DNA of 64,000 nt, taken from positions 1,178,001-1,242,000 of the forward strand of contig JADPYG010000088.1 in assembly GCA_017654735.1 (NCBI GenBank), in the 5' to 3' direction. The notes below the pieces were generated by a model, which saw nothing but the letters and a program-made list of their open reading frames with translations, did no database searches and was not told the DNA's origin. A program made the position numbers and the translations under genes. The DNA is from Vishniacozyma victoriae (taxonomy: Eukaryota; Basidiomycota; Tremellomycetes; Tremellales; Bulleribasidiaceae). Below, in pieces: positions 45,095-55,260 of this stretch (the stretch's first letter is position 1; the number at the start of each line of letters is the position of its first letter).

Positions 45095-45654
45095 CTAATC
45101 TCTATTCCATACCCGCAACAGGTACCTCAACAAGTCTGTATCACTACAGTCAAGCCAGTTGGGATCTTTGACTATCTGCCCTTCCCACATTGAAGTCCCT
45201 CCCTTCGAAGCTAAAAATAGCAAGAGCTCTGAATCGACTTCCAGGCTGGTTTTAGAGGTGAATGTTGCCGTACACTACAAAGCACATCAGCATTTTTCGA
45301 CTACGCAGGATGAAGACTACTGACACTGGTCATCCCCCTAGTTGGACTATCTTTATCCCCTTGCCTGATCCAGAATCGCACCGCTTTGGGCAAGACATCG
45401 TCAAAAGCCAAGAATCCCGCCTGAGAGAAATCGGTTTCTAGACGATTCTCCTTAACGTAATCCCATTTATCTTCGATCTTGACTCTGTAATCTTTCGCAT
45501 TGGTGTGAGGGAGTGTCCAATCTTCTCGAAGGACAGTAAGTGTCATTATATTGTCGTCTGTGGGAGTTGGCAGCCAGATTGATACTTGTGATGCAAAAGC
45601 GGACAGGCCGAGATATAAGATAGACAGCGAGGTGAAGGTGGTAGAAGTTCGCAT
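45095..45654 (-). CDS. Small secreted protein, array member B
   Basis: A 169-aa family member. The signal peptide MRTSTTFTSLSILYLGLSAF ends at AFASQ. The mature part has VSIWLPTPTDD, VLREDWTLPHT (the EDWT motif) and KAVRFWIRQGDK (equivalent of KRAFWV). A 50-nt phase-0 intron (GTCAGT ... AATGCTGATG TGCTTTGTAG) separates RGMTS from CTATFTSKTS. Exon 2 has LLLFLASKGG and NWLDCSDTD with the second family Cys. Exon lengths sum to exactly 170 codons. It has a Ser rather than Lys before the intron. Unlike C, D and E, it ends soon after the second Cys, in YLLRVWNRD. Confidence 0.85.
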
Positions 45655-45984
45655 TGTGCTGATTGATGATTGAGTGGGTCAGCAGTGAGCTGAATCTACA
45701 AAGTGTTAGAATAATGGGGTGCTTTGAGAGGCACGAAACATCTGAGCGACAGGATCCATTCATCTCCCAAAATTCCCACCTGAAACAAGTTTTGGATTGT
45801 TTGCCACTCATTCCTTTGATTTGCCCAACGTCAATCTGTAGAACAATTTCATACCGTTTTGCTGAGTAAACGTTCTTGGTTGCCCGGTGCATCGATGATC
45901 AGCATCCAAGAGAGTAAGATACAGAGTCGGCAGTCGTGTCATGATAAGAATGCGATGTAAATTGATACGACGCGATTCATAAAA
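45655..45984. promoter_or_regulatory. Upstream region of array member B
   Basis: 330 bp between members B and C. The family-associated heptamer is present in inverse orientation (TCCTTTG at 45812-45818). I see no other feature and no ORF with support. Confidence 0.4.
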
Positions 45985-46568
45985 CTAAGACCAAGTATCG
46001 TCTGGTTTTGCAAAAAACATATCGTCCCAATCCCCATTTCCGCCCGCACAGTGAAGCCAGTTCCTCTCCGGCATATCGTCCTTATCTTTCCACGTCCAAG
46101 ACGGGTCCTCTTCGTTATCCATGTGTGATAAGAAGACCCAGACATCCTTCTTCAGCAATTTGAGAGATTTGACGGTACACTGCAATAGTCAGCAGGCCAT
46201 CACTACTATCACTGGTCCATTGAGCTACTCACTTTATGCCACTGCCTAATTATTCCATCCTTCAGGTAGGGCTCCTCTGCATCGCTCACCCAAAAGGCAC
46301 GTTTCCCATCGGACCAATCACTGTCCCACTTCATGACTCCTGAAACCTCAAACATCGTGTCTTTTCCCCCCGGTATTTTCATTGGCTCGAATCCATAGTC
46401 ATTTAGGTATTGCTGCTTGGTTGTTTTGTCGAGCGTCCAGTCTGATCTGAGAGTGATCATGGTAAGAGGGGTCTCGGCTTTTACCTCGGTATAGGTGATG
46501 AGCTTGGCGGCCGCAACCCCAAGTTCAAGGAATGAGGTCATGGCCACAATCAAGTGAAATGGTCTCAT
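45985..46568 (-). CDS. Small secreted protein, array member C
   Basis: A 176-aa family member. The hydrophobic start MRPFHLIVAMTSFLELGVAA fits a signal peptide with cleavage near AAA-KL. Mature landmarks: LITYTEVK, LRSDWTLDKTT, GVMKWDSDW, DGKRAFWVSDA and IIRQWHK. A 53-nt phase-0 intron with canonical GTGAGT donor and CTGACTATTGCAG end precedes CTVKSLKLLKKDVWVFLSHM. The second Cys sits in RNWLHCAGG and the end is MFFAKPDDTWS. The upstream longer reading (to 46619) is not used because it would bury the signal peptide. It resembles D and E most. Confidence 0.88.
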
Positions 46569-46853
46569 TGTGACTGGTATATCTGGTTGTGATAATTGAG
46601 AAGGATTTGAGCACTGCAAATAGAATTCGAATTGAAGTTCATATCTACTGGGCGGTAGCTAACCTGATTTCCCCCCTAGCTTCCCTTTCACCCCGCCGAT
46701 CTGACCGCGCTTGACCATCCCTTCCCCTAAGTGGCAAAGGAGCGCGAAGGATTGATGAGGTGTATGGGATTGTCACCCTTACAGAAGACTGGGGAGAGGA
46801 CAGGAAGAGAGCTAAGTAGAGTGCATGGATCAAGCTACGTGATTCACAATAAC
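46569..46853. promoter_or_regulatory. Upstream region of array member C
   Basis: 285 bp, containing GCAAAGGAGCG at 46734-46744 (heptamer 46735-46741) and a CCCCT motif just before it. The same 11-mer is found upstream of member D. Confidence 0.45.
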
Positions 46854-47463
46854 CTAAGTGCTGCCGTCTGGCATCTTAAAGTAATCCCCAATTCTCTTTC
46901 CCTTTGGGGGATAGCACTTCAGCCAGTGATCATCCAGATGCTCTTTCTTCGCCGTGTCTGCCCACGAAACCTCCCCGGGCATGTTTTCTGGAACCAGATA
47001 CACGTAGACATCTTTTTTTAAGCGTTGTGTAGAACGGACGGTACACTAATCGAAATCAGTACCGAAACACTTGCCACCATGAATAGTGGACATGGCGTAC
47101 CTTGAGCCAGTCTCTGACAACACCCTGAGAGGGCGAGTAGGGATCGGCTTTGAAGGGATCGCCTACAAAGTCCGCAGTGGTAACCCAAAAAGCCCTTTTC
47201 TCACTAAAGTTCTCAGTCTTCCACTCCATCAACCCCGTGACTGCGAAAAAGTTGTCGCCGCCACCAGGTTGTTGTATATGTCCGAAAGCTGTGTCCGGAT
47301 TGCGGAGGAAATCGTTTTTGGTCCTCCTGTCGAATGTCCATTCTGCTGTTAAGGTGACAATCGTCAGATTCCGTTGGACAGGTGTGTAGATCCTAAAAGC
47401 GACAGCGGAGACATGGAGTCCGAGGGTCGCCATCATCCCAATGATCATGTATATTCCTCGCAT
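46854..47463 (-). CDS. Small secreted protein, array member D
   Basis: A 184-aa family member. The signal peptide is MRGIYMIIGMMATLGLHVSA. Mature landmarks: FRIYTPVQRN, LTAEWTFDRRTK, GLMEWKTENF, SEKRAFWVTTADF and VVRDWLK. A 55-nt phase-0 intron (GTACGC ... GTACTGATTTCGATTAG) precedes CTVRSTQRLKKDVYVYLVPE. The second Cys lies in DDHWLKCYPP, and the end is YFKMPDGST. The exon lengths total 185 codons exactly. I do not use the longer upstream reading to 47742, which has no signal-peptide logic. Confidence 0.88.
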
Positions 47464-47872
47464 CTTGTGTTGACGAACTACTTCTGATGTTTGCTTCGAA
47501 GTTGTATAGCATACAGTCCAGGGCCAAGGTATGATACAGTAGGTCTGAAGGCTTCCTTTCTTGACGTCGATCGGATCGGCACTAGCCTCCGTTGCCCCAC
47601 GACTGCAAAGGAGCGAGTGGGCAGAGGTTTCACTGGATCCCAAGGTCCTGCACCCAGCCAGGTATGGCAGATCCCTAGTCTGGTGGATGCCCTTCGAATT
47701 ACGAATCATAGTCGATCCATGCCACGACTCCGGGGTCAACATGGAAGAGACGGTCGGTCTATGTAGACTAGCCGGTGGATCTGGCGACCTTTCGCATGCT
47801 GCGTTGATGCACCAAACGGTCTACAAAGGTCTTCTATGGATGCGTTCAGCCTTGATCGATCGTATAGGTCAT
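47464..47872. promoter_or_regulatory. Upstream region of array member D
   Basis: 409 bp between members D and E. GCAAAGGAGCG occurs at 47605-47615 (heptamer 47606-47612), identical to the site upstream of member C. Plus-strand ORFs here (to 143 codons) have no supporting features. Confidence 0.45.
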
Positions 47873-48507
47873 CTACGGCGAACAAATTGTCAACGGATCA
47901 TCGTCACCTTCCCTATACCCCACCCCATCACTCAGATCCATATCATCTGGCTTGACAAAGTACTTGTCGTTCCAGCCACCTCCTTCTCGTAGACACCTCA
48001 GCCATCCCGCCTGTAGTGAGTCTGCATAGGTTTTATAAGTGTATGACCATTTCCCTCCGAGGAAAAGCCAAATGTCACCACTCTGCCAGGATCGAGGAGA
48101 AACAGTACACTGATAGCATCAGTTCTGATCCAGCATTTGGAATCTCTTCCCCTCCAAGGACTGACCTTTAGTAACCCTCGCGTTTCTACGTTCGGATCTC
48201 CCTTGCCCACCCAAAACGCCCTTTTCCTGACAGGTGTTATGTCCGACAAGGGCTCAGTCCAGTTGAGCTGTCCGCCAACTGCATACTTCGCTTCTGGATG
48301 ATACGGGATTCCTCTCTCCGCATCATTCAAGAAACTGAAATAGCTTTTGTCGTGACTATCGATTGTCCAGTCCTCGGCGAGAGTCTTAATATGAAAGTCG
48401 TCATCGACCGGTGTGTAGATTCTTAGACTAAAGGGTTTGTCATCGGCAGCGAAAGCGCTCAGGGCATGTACGATAAGGGATGCTGATAGATATTGCTTGG
48501 CTCGCAT
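47873..48507 (-). CDS. Small secreted protein, array member E
   Basis: A 192-aa family member, first in transcriptional order. The signal peptide is MRAKQYLSASLIVHALSAFA. Mature landmarks: FSLRIYTPVDDD (same IYTPV as D), LAEDWTIDSH, QLNWTEPLSD, RKRAFWVGKGD and TRGLLK. A 56-nt phase-0 intron (GTCAGT ... AACTGATGCTATCAG) precedes CTVSPRSWQSGDIWLFLGGK. The second Cys lies in AGWLRCLREG. Its C-terminus is the longest of the family (KPDDMDLSDGVGYREGDDD, then a further Cys in LTICSP). The exon lengths total 193 codons exactly. Confidence 0.88.
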
Positions 48508-48846
48508 GTTGCCAAGTGATGTGGTTGCTGGTTGAAACCGCTATATCGCAGTAATCTTGGCGTTTAGACGGGGTTATCCGTGATCTGCATCACCAAGGGA
48601 GGTTCGAAATATTTCTACTCCCTCCCTTTCATCCCCCAGCGCCGGTCCTCCCCATCTAGCTCGGTCTCCTATTGTGTCAGACTATCAGTATAGCTTTCAC
48701 ATGAATGGGAGGTCAGATTCAAAACGTGGATCGTCAGTTTCAAAACACAGATTACATATAATATACAAGGTTTATGAAGACAACAGATTTACCAGACAGC
48801 AATTCAATACAAAGGACATTAAAGACGTGAAACAACAAATCCCAAC
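48508..48846. other. Region between KHA1 and array member E
   Basis: The 339 bp hold the promoter of member E and the 3' end of KHA1. CAAAGGA occurs at 48810-48816, about 300 bp from the E start, so it might belong to the KHA1 3' UTR instead. Confidence 0.4.
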
Positions 48847-51791
48847 CTACTTTCCAGATTCAAGGACCAGGAAACTGGCAGCCGCCGGCGACCCACCACC
48901 GAGCATCATGGCGGTTCCCACATCCCCGACCGTTTTCCTGAGTTCGGCACCGACGCTGGGATCCCTACCCTTTTCTGCCAAGATGGTAGCAATTTCATTC
49001 TCGTGATTGACGACCGCACCCTTCCTTCCACGCCCAGCGACGATGAGCATGGATCGCCAGACTTGAGTCGGATTGGCGTTCATGGACTGACACGCTGCTT
49101 CGGCATAGTGATGAGCTTGAGTGAGGGGTGAGGCGGACTTAGTGGTTCCAAACGTGATTCGATGCAAAGCGGCGGTGGTGAGGGCACTACGAGGAGGCGA
49201 GACATTGGATGATGTAAAGTGGGCCCAGGCAATATCGTCTGCTGAATCGAAGTTGAATCGACCTGGGTTCTCCTTGTTCTGTGGATCAGTAAAGGTACAA
49301 AGTAGGGATTGATAATGACTCACGGCTGCAGACGATGGTCCCATGCTGAGTTGGTTCGAATGTAAAGCCGCCTGATGAGCTTGGACCGACTCGCTTAAGA
49401 CCTCCTTTTCGGTAGTCGACTCGTTGTCGGAAGTCTGAATCTGGTGGTAGACGATAGTAGCAGTGACATTGGGATGGTGACACAATTGTACCACGAATCG
49501 AAGTGCAAGTCGATCATCTCGACCACCAAAGAAGGGCAAGAAGATATGCTGGTTGACACCTGGAGTAAAGGTGGAACCGAATCCTCGATCGACAAACAAG
49601 GCGGTATCAATCTTGGCTTCATTGAAGACTCTTCGGACAAAGTGGGTGTAGATAGGCGAACCAGCTTGAGATGCGAAAATGTTGTCGAATGGAGTGACTC
49701 CCTCGGCTTGAATCTCGGCATCCTCGATATGGGAGGGGACAGTCCAAGGGATGAGAACGAGTTCAGAGCCAAGTTCAGAAGAGTACTGCGATACGGATTC
49801 GGGATACTGGACTTCCTCAACAACAGCGATATGTGGCGTAACTTCAAGACCTCGGAGTCGACCGAATTGCTTGAAGAGCTGTAAAGTATCGTCGGTTCGG
49901 AGGATCTCTTCCTTTTCGGCAGACTGCATGACAGAGTGCATACGACCAGTCAGCTCGAGCAGCTTGAGGGCATCGATATGGACGGGTAGCGATTCAGAAC
50001 CGGCGTCATGCTGAGCGTGGTACTGGGAGGGGACATTGCTGGGTACAGTCTTGAGAGATTCATCCGAAATATCGCCGTCATCCGTTTTCTTGTTCTTGAT
50101 GACTGATCGAAGAGTGTCGACAGGTGGTTTGGCCTGATGAGTGGGGAGGGGTTCAAGCATTTGCGCGAGGAGCATGACGGGAGCGAGGTGTTCAATCTTT
50201 TGCAAGATGACCAAGATGCGGGAAGTGTGTTCTCGGCCACCTGATCCACCCATAGTTGGAGGACCGGAAGTCTCGACATCTCGAGCACCATCAGTGTCCT
50301 TGACACGGAATCGTTCCGGGTAGAATAGGAGGGTGAATGGTGTAGTTATGAACGTCAAGACGAGGGCGACCACGACAAAGGCAGAGAACAGCTCTTCGTT
50401 GATGATACCGGCGGAGAGACCGACATTGAGGACAATGATTTCGACAAGACTGATATCAGCACACTTCTCTGAGATAGGCTTACCCTTTGCACGACATCAA
50501 CATTCCAATGGCACCACTTTCTCTCCATGAGTAACCGAGCCAGTAGGCGACTCCACCACATCCAATGAATTTTCCAGCCCAACCGACGACAATAAGGAGA
50601 ATGGTGTATCCCCAGATCACGCCCGTGTTGAGAAGACCCATGTTGGTGTTGAGTCCGGAAAGCACAAAGTACTGTAGATCAGCCAGGACTTGAACAGGGG
50701 TGTGAGCGACTTACAACGGGCAAAAACAAAAAGGTGACGATATCGTCAATCTTTTCGACAAGCGATATAGCGAAACCACCTTGATGAGGGACAACTAGAC
50801 CGGCAAGGAATCCACCAAAGATAGGGTGTACACCTGTGAGTCAGTGATGAATGGCAGTATGTGGCTGCAGAAACTCACCGATGATACCGGTAAAGAAGGC
50901 TGAAGAGAAGATCATGACAAAGGTAGCCACCATCATGAGCGGACTAGGCCCATTATGACTACCAGTCTTGTTGACCAACCACCTGAATCCCATTTTGACG
51001 GGCCACAACATGAAGATCGACCAGCCGACAGCGGCGAGAAGAATGTAAACTGCCGAAGCGCCGGATTTGGAGTTGACGAGAGCAAGGGTAAGAGCGAGCA
51101 AGACCCATCCGACGACGTCGTTCCCTACACCGGCTGCGAGGACAATGACTCCCACTCGATTCTCGAGAAGCTTGGTGGCGGTGAGGATTCGACACAAGAC
51201 TGGGAAAGCGGTAATGGCCATGGCGACACCGACAAAGAGTAGGAAATGGCCGAACGAGGTAGTCTCATGGTCGACGTATCGGTTGTAGAGGGGTACTGCG
51301 ACTGCTGTTCCAAGTCCAAAAGGCAAGATCATTCCAATCACGGAGATCAGGGCTGCATTTCGACCATTCTTCTTCATCGTCTTGGGGTCGACTTCGACAC
51401 CAATGAGGAATAGAAACAGGATGAGACCGATATTGGCGACGAGACTGAGGTTGGCCATGGATGGTTTGGGAAATATCGAGGCGGAGAAGTTGGGTATGCG
51501 TCCCATGACAGTTGGACCGAGGATGACACCACCGACGACCTCTGCAATGACCTTGGGTTGTCTTGCGAACGAAAAGAGATATCCCAATCCTTGAGTAAAG
51601 AGCAGGATGATGACGATTTGAATGATGAATACGGTGATGGGCTGGCATCAGTAGATGATCACAGGATGGTGACTCACGTTGGTGGCATCATATTCAACGG
51701 GATTGAGACCAGTAATTACACTTTCGTTGACTCCTGCTCGTTTGGCGAGAGCACTGACCGAATCTGCCGCTCTATTGAGTAGCGCGTACAT
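48847..51791 (-). CDS. KHA1: K+/H+ antiporter Kha1 (CPA2 family)
   Basis: An intracellular monovalent cation/proton antiporter. The N-terminal half is the Na/H exchanger fold with about 12 TMs: VFIIQIVIILLFTQGLGYLF, RQPKVIAEVVGGVILGPTVM, GLILFLFLIGVEVD, GVAMAITAFPVLCRILTATK and LAAGVGNDVVGWVLLALTLA (CPA2 ND motif intact). HPIFGGFLAGLVVP, LYFVLSGLNTNMGLL and MLMSCKGLVEIIVLNVGLSA follow. The cytosolic C-terminal half (VTPHIAVVEEVQYPE, VDRGFGSTFTPG, HIFLPFFGGRDDRLALRFVV) matches Kha1 regulatory regions. It ends AAASFLVLESGK. Start ATG 51789-51791 gives MYALLNRAADSVSALAKRAG. Introns are few for its length. Confidence 0.93.
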
Positions 51792-52565
51792 GGTGGCGAG
51801 AGGTGGAGAAAAGAGACAAAGGGTATATGGTCTAAAGATGATCAGCACCGGTATATATAATGCTAGAGCTCGGACTTACTTGTTATGTAATGATGGAGAT
51901 GAGACGTGTGTAATCAGGAGTCGATCACGGAGAAGTGTCTGAAGATCAGCCCGACGTTCTAGACTCGATTGGATGGTGCCGAGCGATTGAATAATGGTGA
52001 CGAGATGACTTACAAGCACAACGGAATGAAGAAGAAAGCGAGATGATCCTCCAAGATGGACCGCTTAAGTATCTGTATTCCAAACGTTGAATCCTTTGTT
52101 CACGGCTTCCAGGCCGATCGGGTCAGTTTAAACACGGGGGTGGTGTGTACAAGTCTTGGCGTCCGAGGAGAGGTTTGAAAGGTTTAAAAGAGTCCCGCGC
52201 TATCTAAGTTGAAGGGATGAGGATTCGCGTAGCGGTTGTATCGGAAGTTGAGGGACTAGATGGTGGCGTGTTTGTTATCGGCCTGGGAATTCGAAAGAAC
52301 GTGTGTAGGTTTGGGTGCGGGAGTTCCGACAATTATTATTGTAAGAGGATAGGTGGGGGATCGAAGACGGAGATGGAATGTATACTTCTCATGATCTAGT
52401 TAATGGACGACAAAGCAAGATGTAGGACCCAGCTCCTTTTTAGATTGCGTATGCATGCTGTGAATCTACAATTTACATCTAGAATGAATAACCCTGAATA
52501 AGAGATCGACAATTCTTGGCATCACTCCCATGACATCTTGAATTACTATTACACTCTGAAAATGG
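51792..52565. other. Intergenic region upstream of KHA1
   Basis: 774 bp between the KHA1 start and the NSE3 stop. TATATATAA near 51849-51857 lies about 60 bp upstream of the KHA1 ATG, and splice-like motifs suggest a spliced 5' UTR. A 60-codon ORF at 52217-52399 is not supported. No RNA gene or repeat is seen. Confidence 0.5.
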
Positions 52566-53967
52566 CTACAAATCTCCAGTAAGAGGCCCTCCCGCTGCTT
52601 TCACTATATCTCCTTTGATTCTATTCGCTTTCTGAGCACGTTCGTCTCGTCTAGCTCGCCTCCTCTCTACTGCTCTTCGATCACGTGGATGCTCATCTTC
52701 ATCATCATCGTCGTCGTCCGCTTCACCGGCCAACCTGTTGGGGTCAGCATGCCCTCAGATCTTTTAACAAGACTTACAATCGAGTCATCCATTCCTGAAC
52801 CGCTTTCTCAGAGTACTCTGCCTCTCGACTGCCCCATCTCCATTCAAATTGAGCCGCTTCCCCATTCCCTACTTGACTAACCACCTTGACCTTTTCGAGG
52901 TATTGCTGCTTGTAGAGTAGGTCGAGGTACTTGTCCAGAGTTATGGTCACGTCTTTGCCGTCAGGCGAGGTGTATGGGAGGATGGTATCTCGATACAGGT
53001 GAAGTCGCTTGAGCAGAGAGTGAAGGTGGTCTGCGGATCAGCAACAAAATGAGGGGATAGACTCACCATCTGCAATGACTCTGCCCATACACATGACCAG
53101 CGAGAGGATGACGGTCCTGATACCAAGAAGCTGTATACTACCTGAAGGAGTTCCATCGGCCTTGTCGAGAGGTAGTAACGCCCCCGAATCTACATAGTCG
53201 TCGTCCTTGTCGCCCCTTTCATCGGCTGGTGTATTGAGGGGATAAGGTGTCGTCATCATCTCTCTGATTTCGGGAGATAGAACTGATCTGACGATATATG
53301 TCTTTGAACCAGGTTCTGACCATCAGCTTTGGTTGCTCCGATATATAGAAACTCACGCTTGACGACTGTAGCTGCTTGTGGCTCCTCTGCCTCTTCTTCT
53401 TCATCCTCTTCCTCCTCCTCTTCCTCAATGACATCCAGTCGACTTGGCCTTGGCTGTTTCTTCTTTTGCTTCTGCGGCTGTGTCTGAGCTTGTGTTTGCG
53501 TTTCCACCCCATCAGGTCCCACTGCACCAGCACCTTTCCCTCTCGCTCTCAACTCGTACAGCTCCATTCCGAAGTTTTGCCTGAGTATAGTTTGAGCACG
53601 AGCAAAGATGATGTTGAATGCGCTCTTGGAGTTTGGAGGGATCACTTTCTGTTAGCTACCCTCTACGACGACAGGCTTACCTTTTTGAAAGATCAAATCT
53701 CGTCTGATGACTTTTCGTTGGTACTCGTGAAAGAGAGCCAGCCTGACTAGCTGAGAGGCGCATTGTTTGATTTGCTGGACGATCAGCAGTGGGACAAATT
53801 ATGTGACCTACGCTCCCACTCAGACCCCCTCGACCACCTCCATCACCTTGAGAACCTGGCATTACTGCCTCGTCGCCTGCAGCCGATTCCTCCGACTCGC
53901 TCGATGGCTCTCTTCTCCTTCTCGAAGGTCCACTGCTTGATCCTACCGAGTTTCTCTGCGAAGGCAT
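52566..53967 (-). CDS. NSE3: Smc5-Smc6 complex subunit Nse3 (MAGE domain)
   Basis: Nse3 is the MAGE-family subunit of the Smc5/6 DNA-repair complex, where it binds Nse1 and Nse4. A Ser/Gly/Arg-rich N-terminus (MPSQRNSVGSSSGPSRRRRE) precedes the MAGE domain: QCASQLVRLALFHEYQRKVI, RRDLIFQK, SKSAFNIIFARAQTILRQNF, GMELYELRARG. The second winged helix follows (LLGIRTVILSLVMCMGRVIA; HSLLKRLHLYRDT; LDKYLDLLYKQQYLEKVKVV; QFEWRWGSREAEYS). An acidic/Gln linker is inserted in the middle. The C-terminus is basic and ends AAGGPLTGDL. It is divergent from RRP42 over 155 bp. Confidence 0.85.
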
Positions 53968-54122
53968 TGCTATTACTTGCAAATATACTTGAGGGAGGAA
54001 GAGAAATCTCATATCGCGTCGCGTCAGCTCATGTATATACTTTCTCACGGTATTTAGATCGCTTGACGCAATTTCAGCTCTTACATCAACCATCATTGAA
54101 ATCATTATCCACCAATACCAAT

Positions 54123-55260
54123 ATGGCCATCTCAGTACTATCCCCAGCAGAACGAGACTTTGTGGTCACAGGACTAGCTCAAACACCTCCAAGCCGACTC
54201 GACGGTCGAGATTTATTGACACCACGCCCGATCTCGATTAGTTATGCCGAAGCACCTCAAGCGTCAGGTAGTTCTCGAGTTCTGATCGGTGGGACACAGG
54301 TCGTTGCTGGTATCCGATTGGAAGTTGGGGATGTGGATCCTTCCGCACCAAAAGGCAAGGAGGGCTGGAGGGGTAAAGTCGAAGTTGATGTGTATGTCCA
54401 GTCTACAGTGATATGATTCGTGCTGATGATCAGAACACCTCAAGCCTATCCAGCCATGAGCTCTTCGAACTTGTCGACTCTATCTACGCAACTGGCAAAT
54501 GCTATCGCGGAACACTTTATGCCTTCTGTACCCGCGATACCCATCCTAGCGCCCACAAAGTGCGTCTCGCCTTCTCAGTAGAAGACAAATGCTGATTAGT
54601 AGATACTTCATTCCCAATCTCCACCTAACTCTTCTCTCCAGTTCCGGATCGCCTTTGACCGCACTCGTTCTAGCTGCCCGTGCGGCATTCATGGATCTGC
54701 GAATACCATCCACAAAACGTATAGGATGGGAAGAAAGCGAGACCATCTCCTACGACGGGATGAAGGATAGTGACTTGAGCGGAATCAAGTCGGCAGTGAA
54801 AGCTGGAAGAATAGGTGGAAAGGGCAAAGGCAAAGCTGCTGTCAAGGGGGATGAATGGGATTTGGACTTGACTACTGCCGGAGGAAGGGGAGTCGAGTGG
54901 ATGGTAGGGAGGGAGAATCTGCCAGTATTGGTTACTCTTCACCTTGTACGTCTTACCATTACTCGCAGATCGTACTAACCTGCGCAGGTCCCAAAGAGTC
55001 AAGTCGTATTCCTCGATGCAGTCAGTCAAGAGGAATCAGCCTGTCCAGATCGAGTACACTGTTTCTTCACCGGCGAAGGGAAATTATGCGGAATGAGGAT
55101 GGAGGGGGGAGAGGGTATTGATTCTGCCCGAATCAAGCCTTTGTTCTTGGTACGTCCTGTCCACTATGGAATGGCTCGTGGCTGATGTCTTCAGGAGGGA
55201 AAGAGGATAGCGATTGAATTGATCCAATCTCTAAATAGCGAGATTCCTCAGCAGTTGTGA
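54123..55260 (+). CDS. RRP42: Exosome core subunit Rrp42 (EXOSC7-like)
   Basis: A catalytically inactive RNase-PH-fold subunit of the nine-subunit RNA exosome ring. The start MAISVLSPAERDFVVTGLAQ, with RLDGRDLLTPRPISISY, is typical of Rrp42/Rrp45 proteins (LSxxExxFI and RxDGR). It continues GGTQVVAGIRLEVGD, RYFIPNLHLTLLSSSGSPL, ALVLAARAAFMDLRIPSTKR and NLPVLVTLHLVPKSQVVFLD with ERKRI-like EGKRIAIELIQSLNSEI. The insert GKGKGKAAVKGDEWDLD is unusual. Five exons, stop TGA 55258-55260. Confidence 0.88.

Noticed and set aside
47491..47992. Plus-strand ORFs opposite array members D and E
   Set aside because: They overlap the conserved signal-peptide genes or their promoters and show no family relation.
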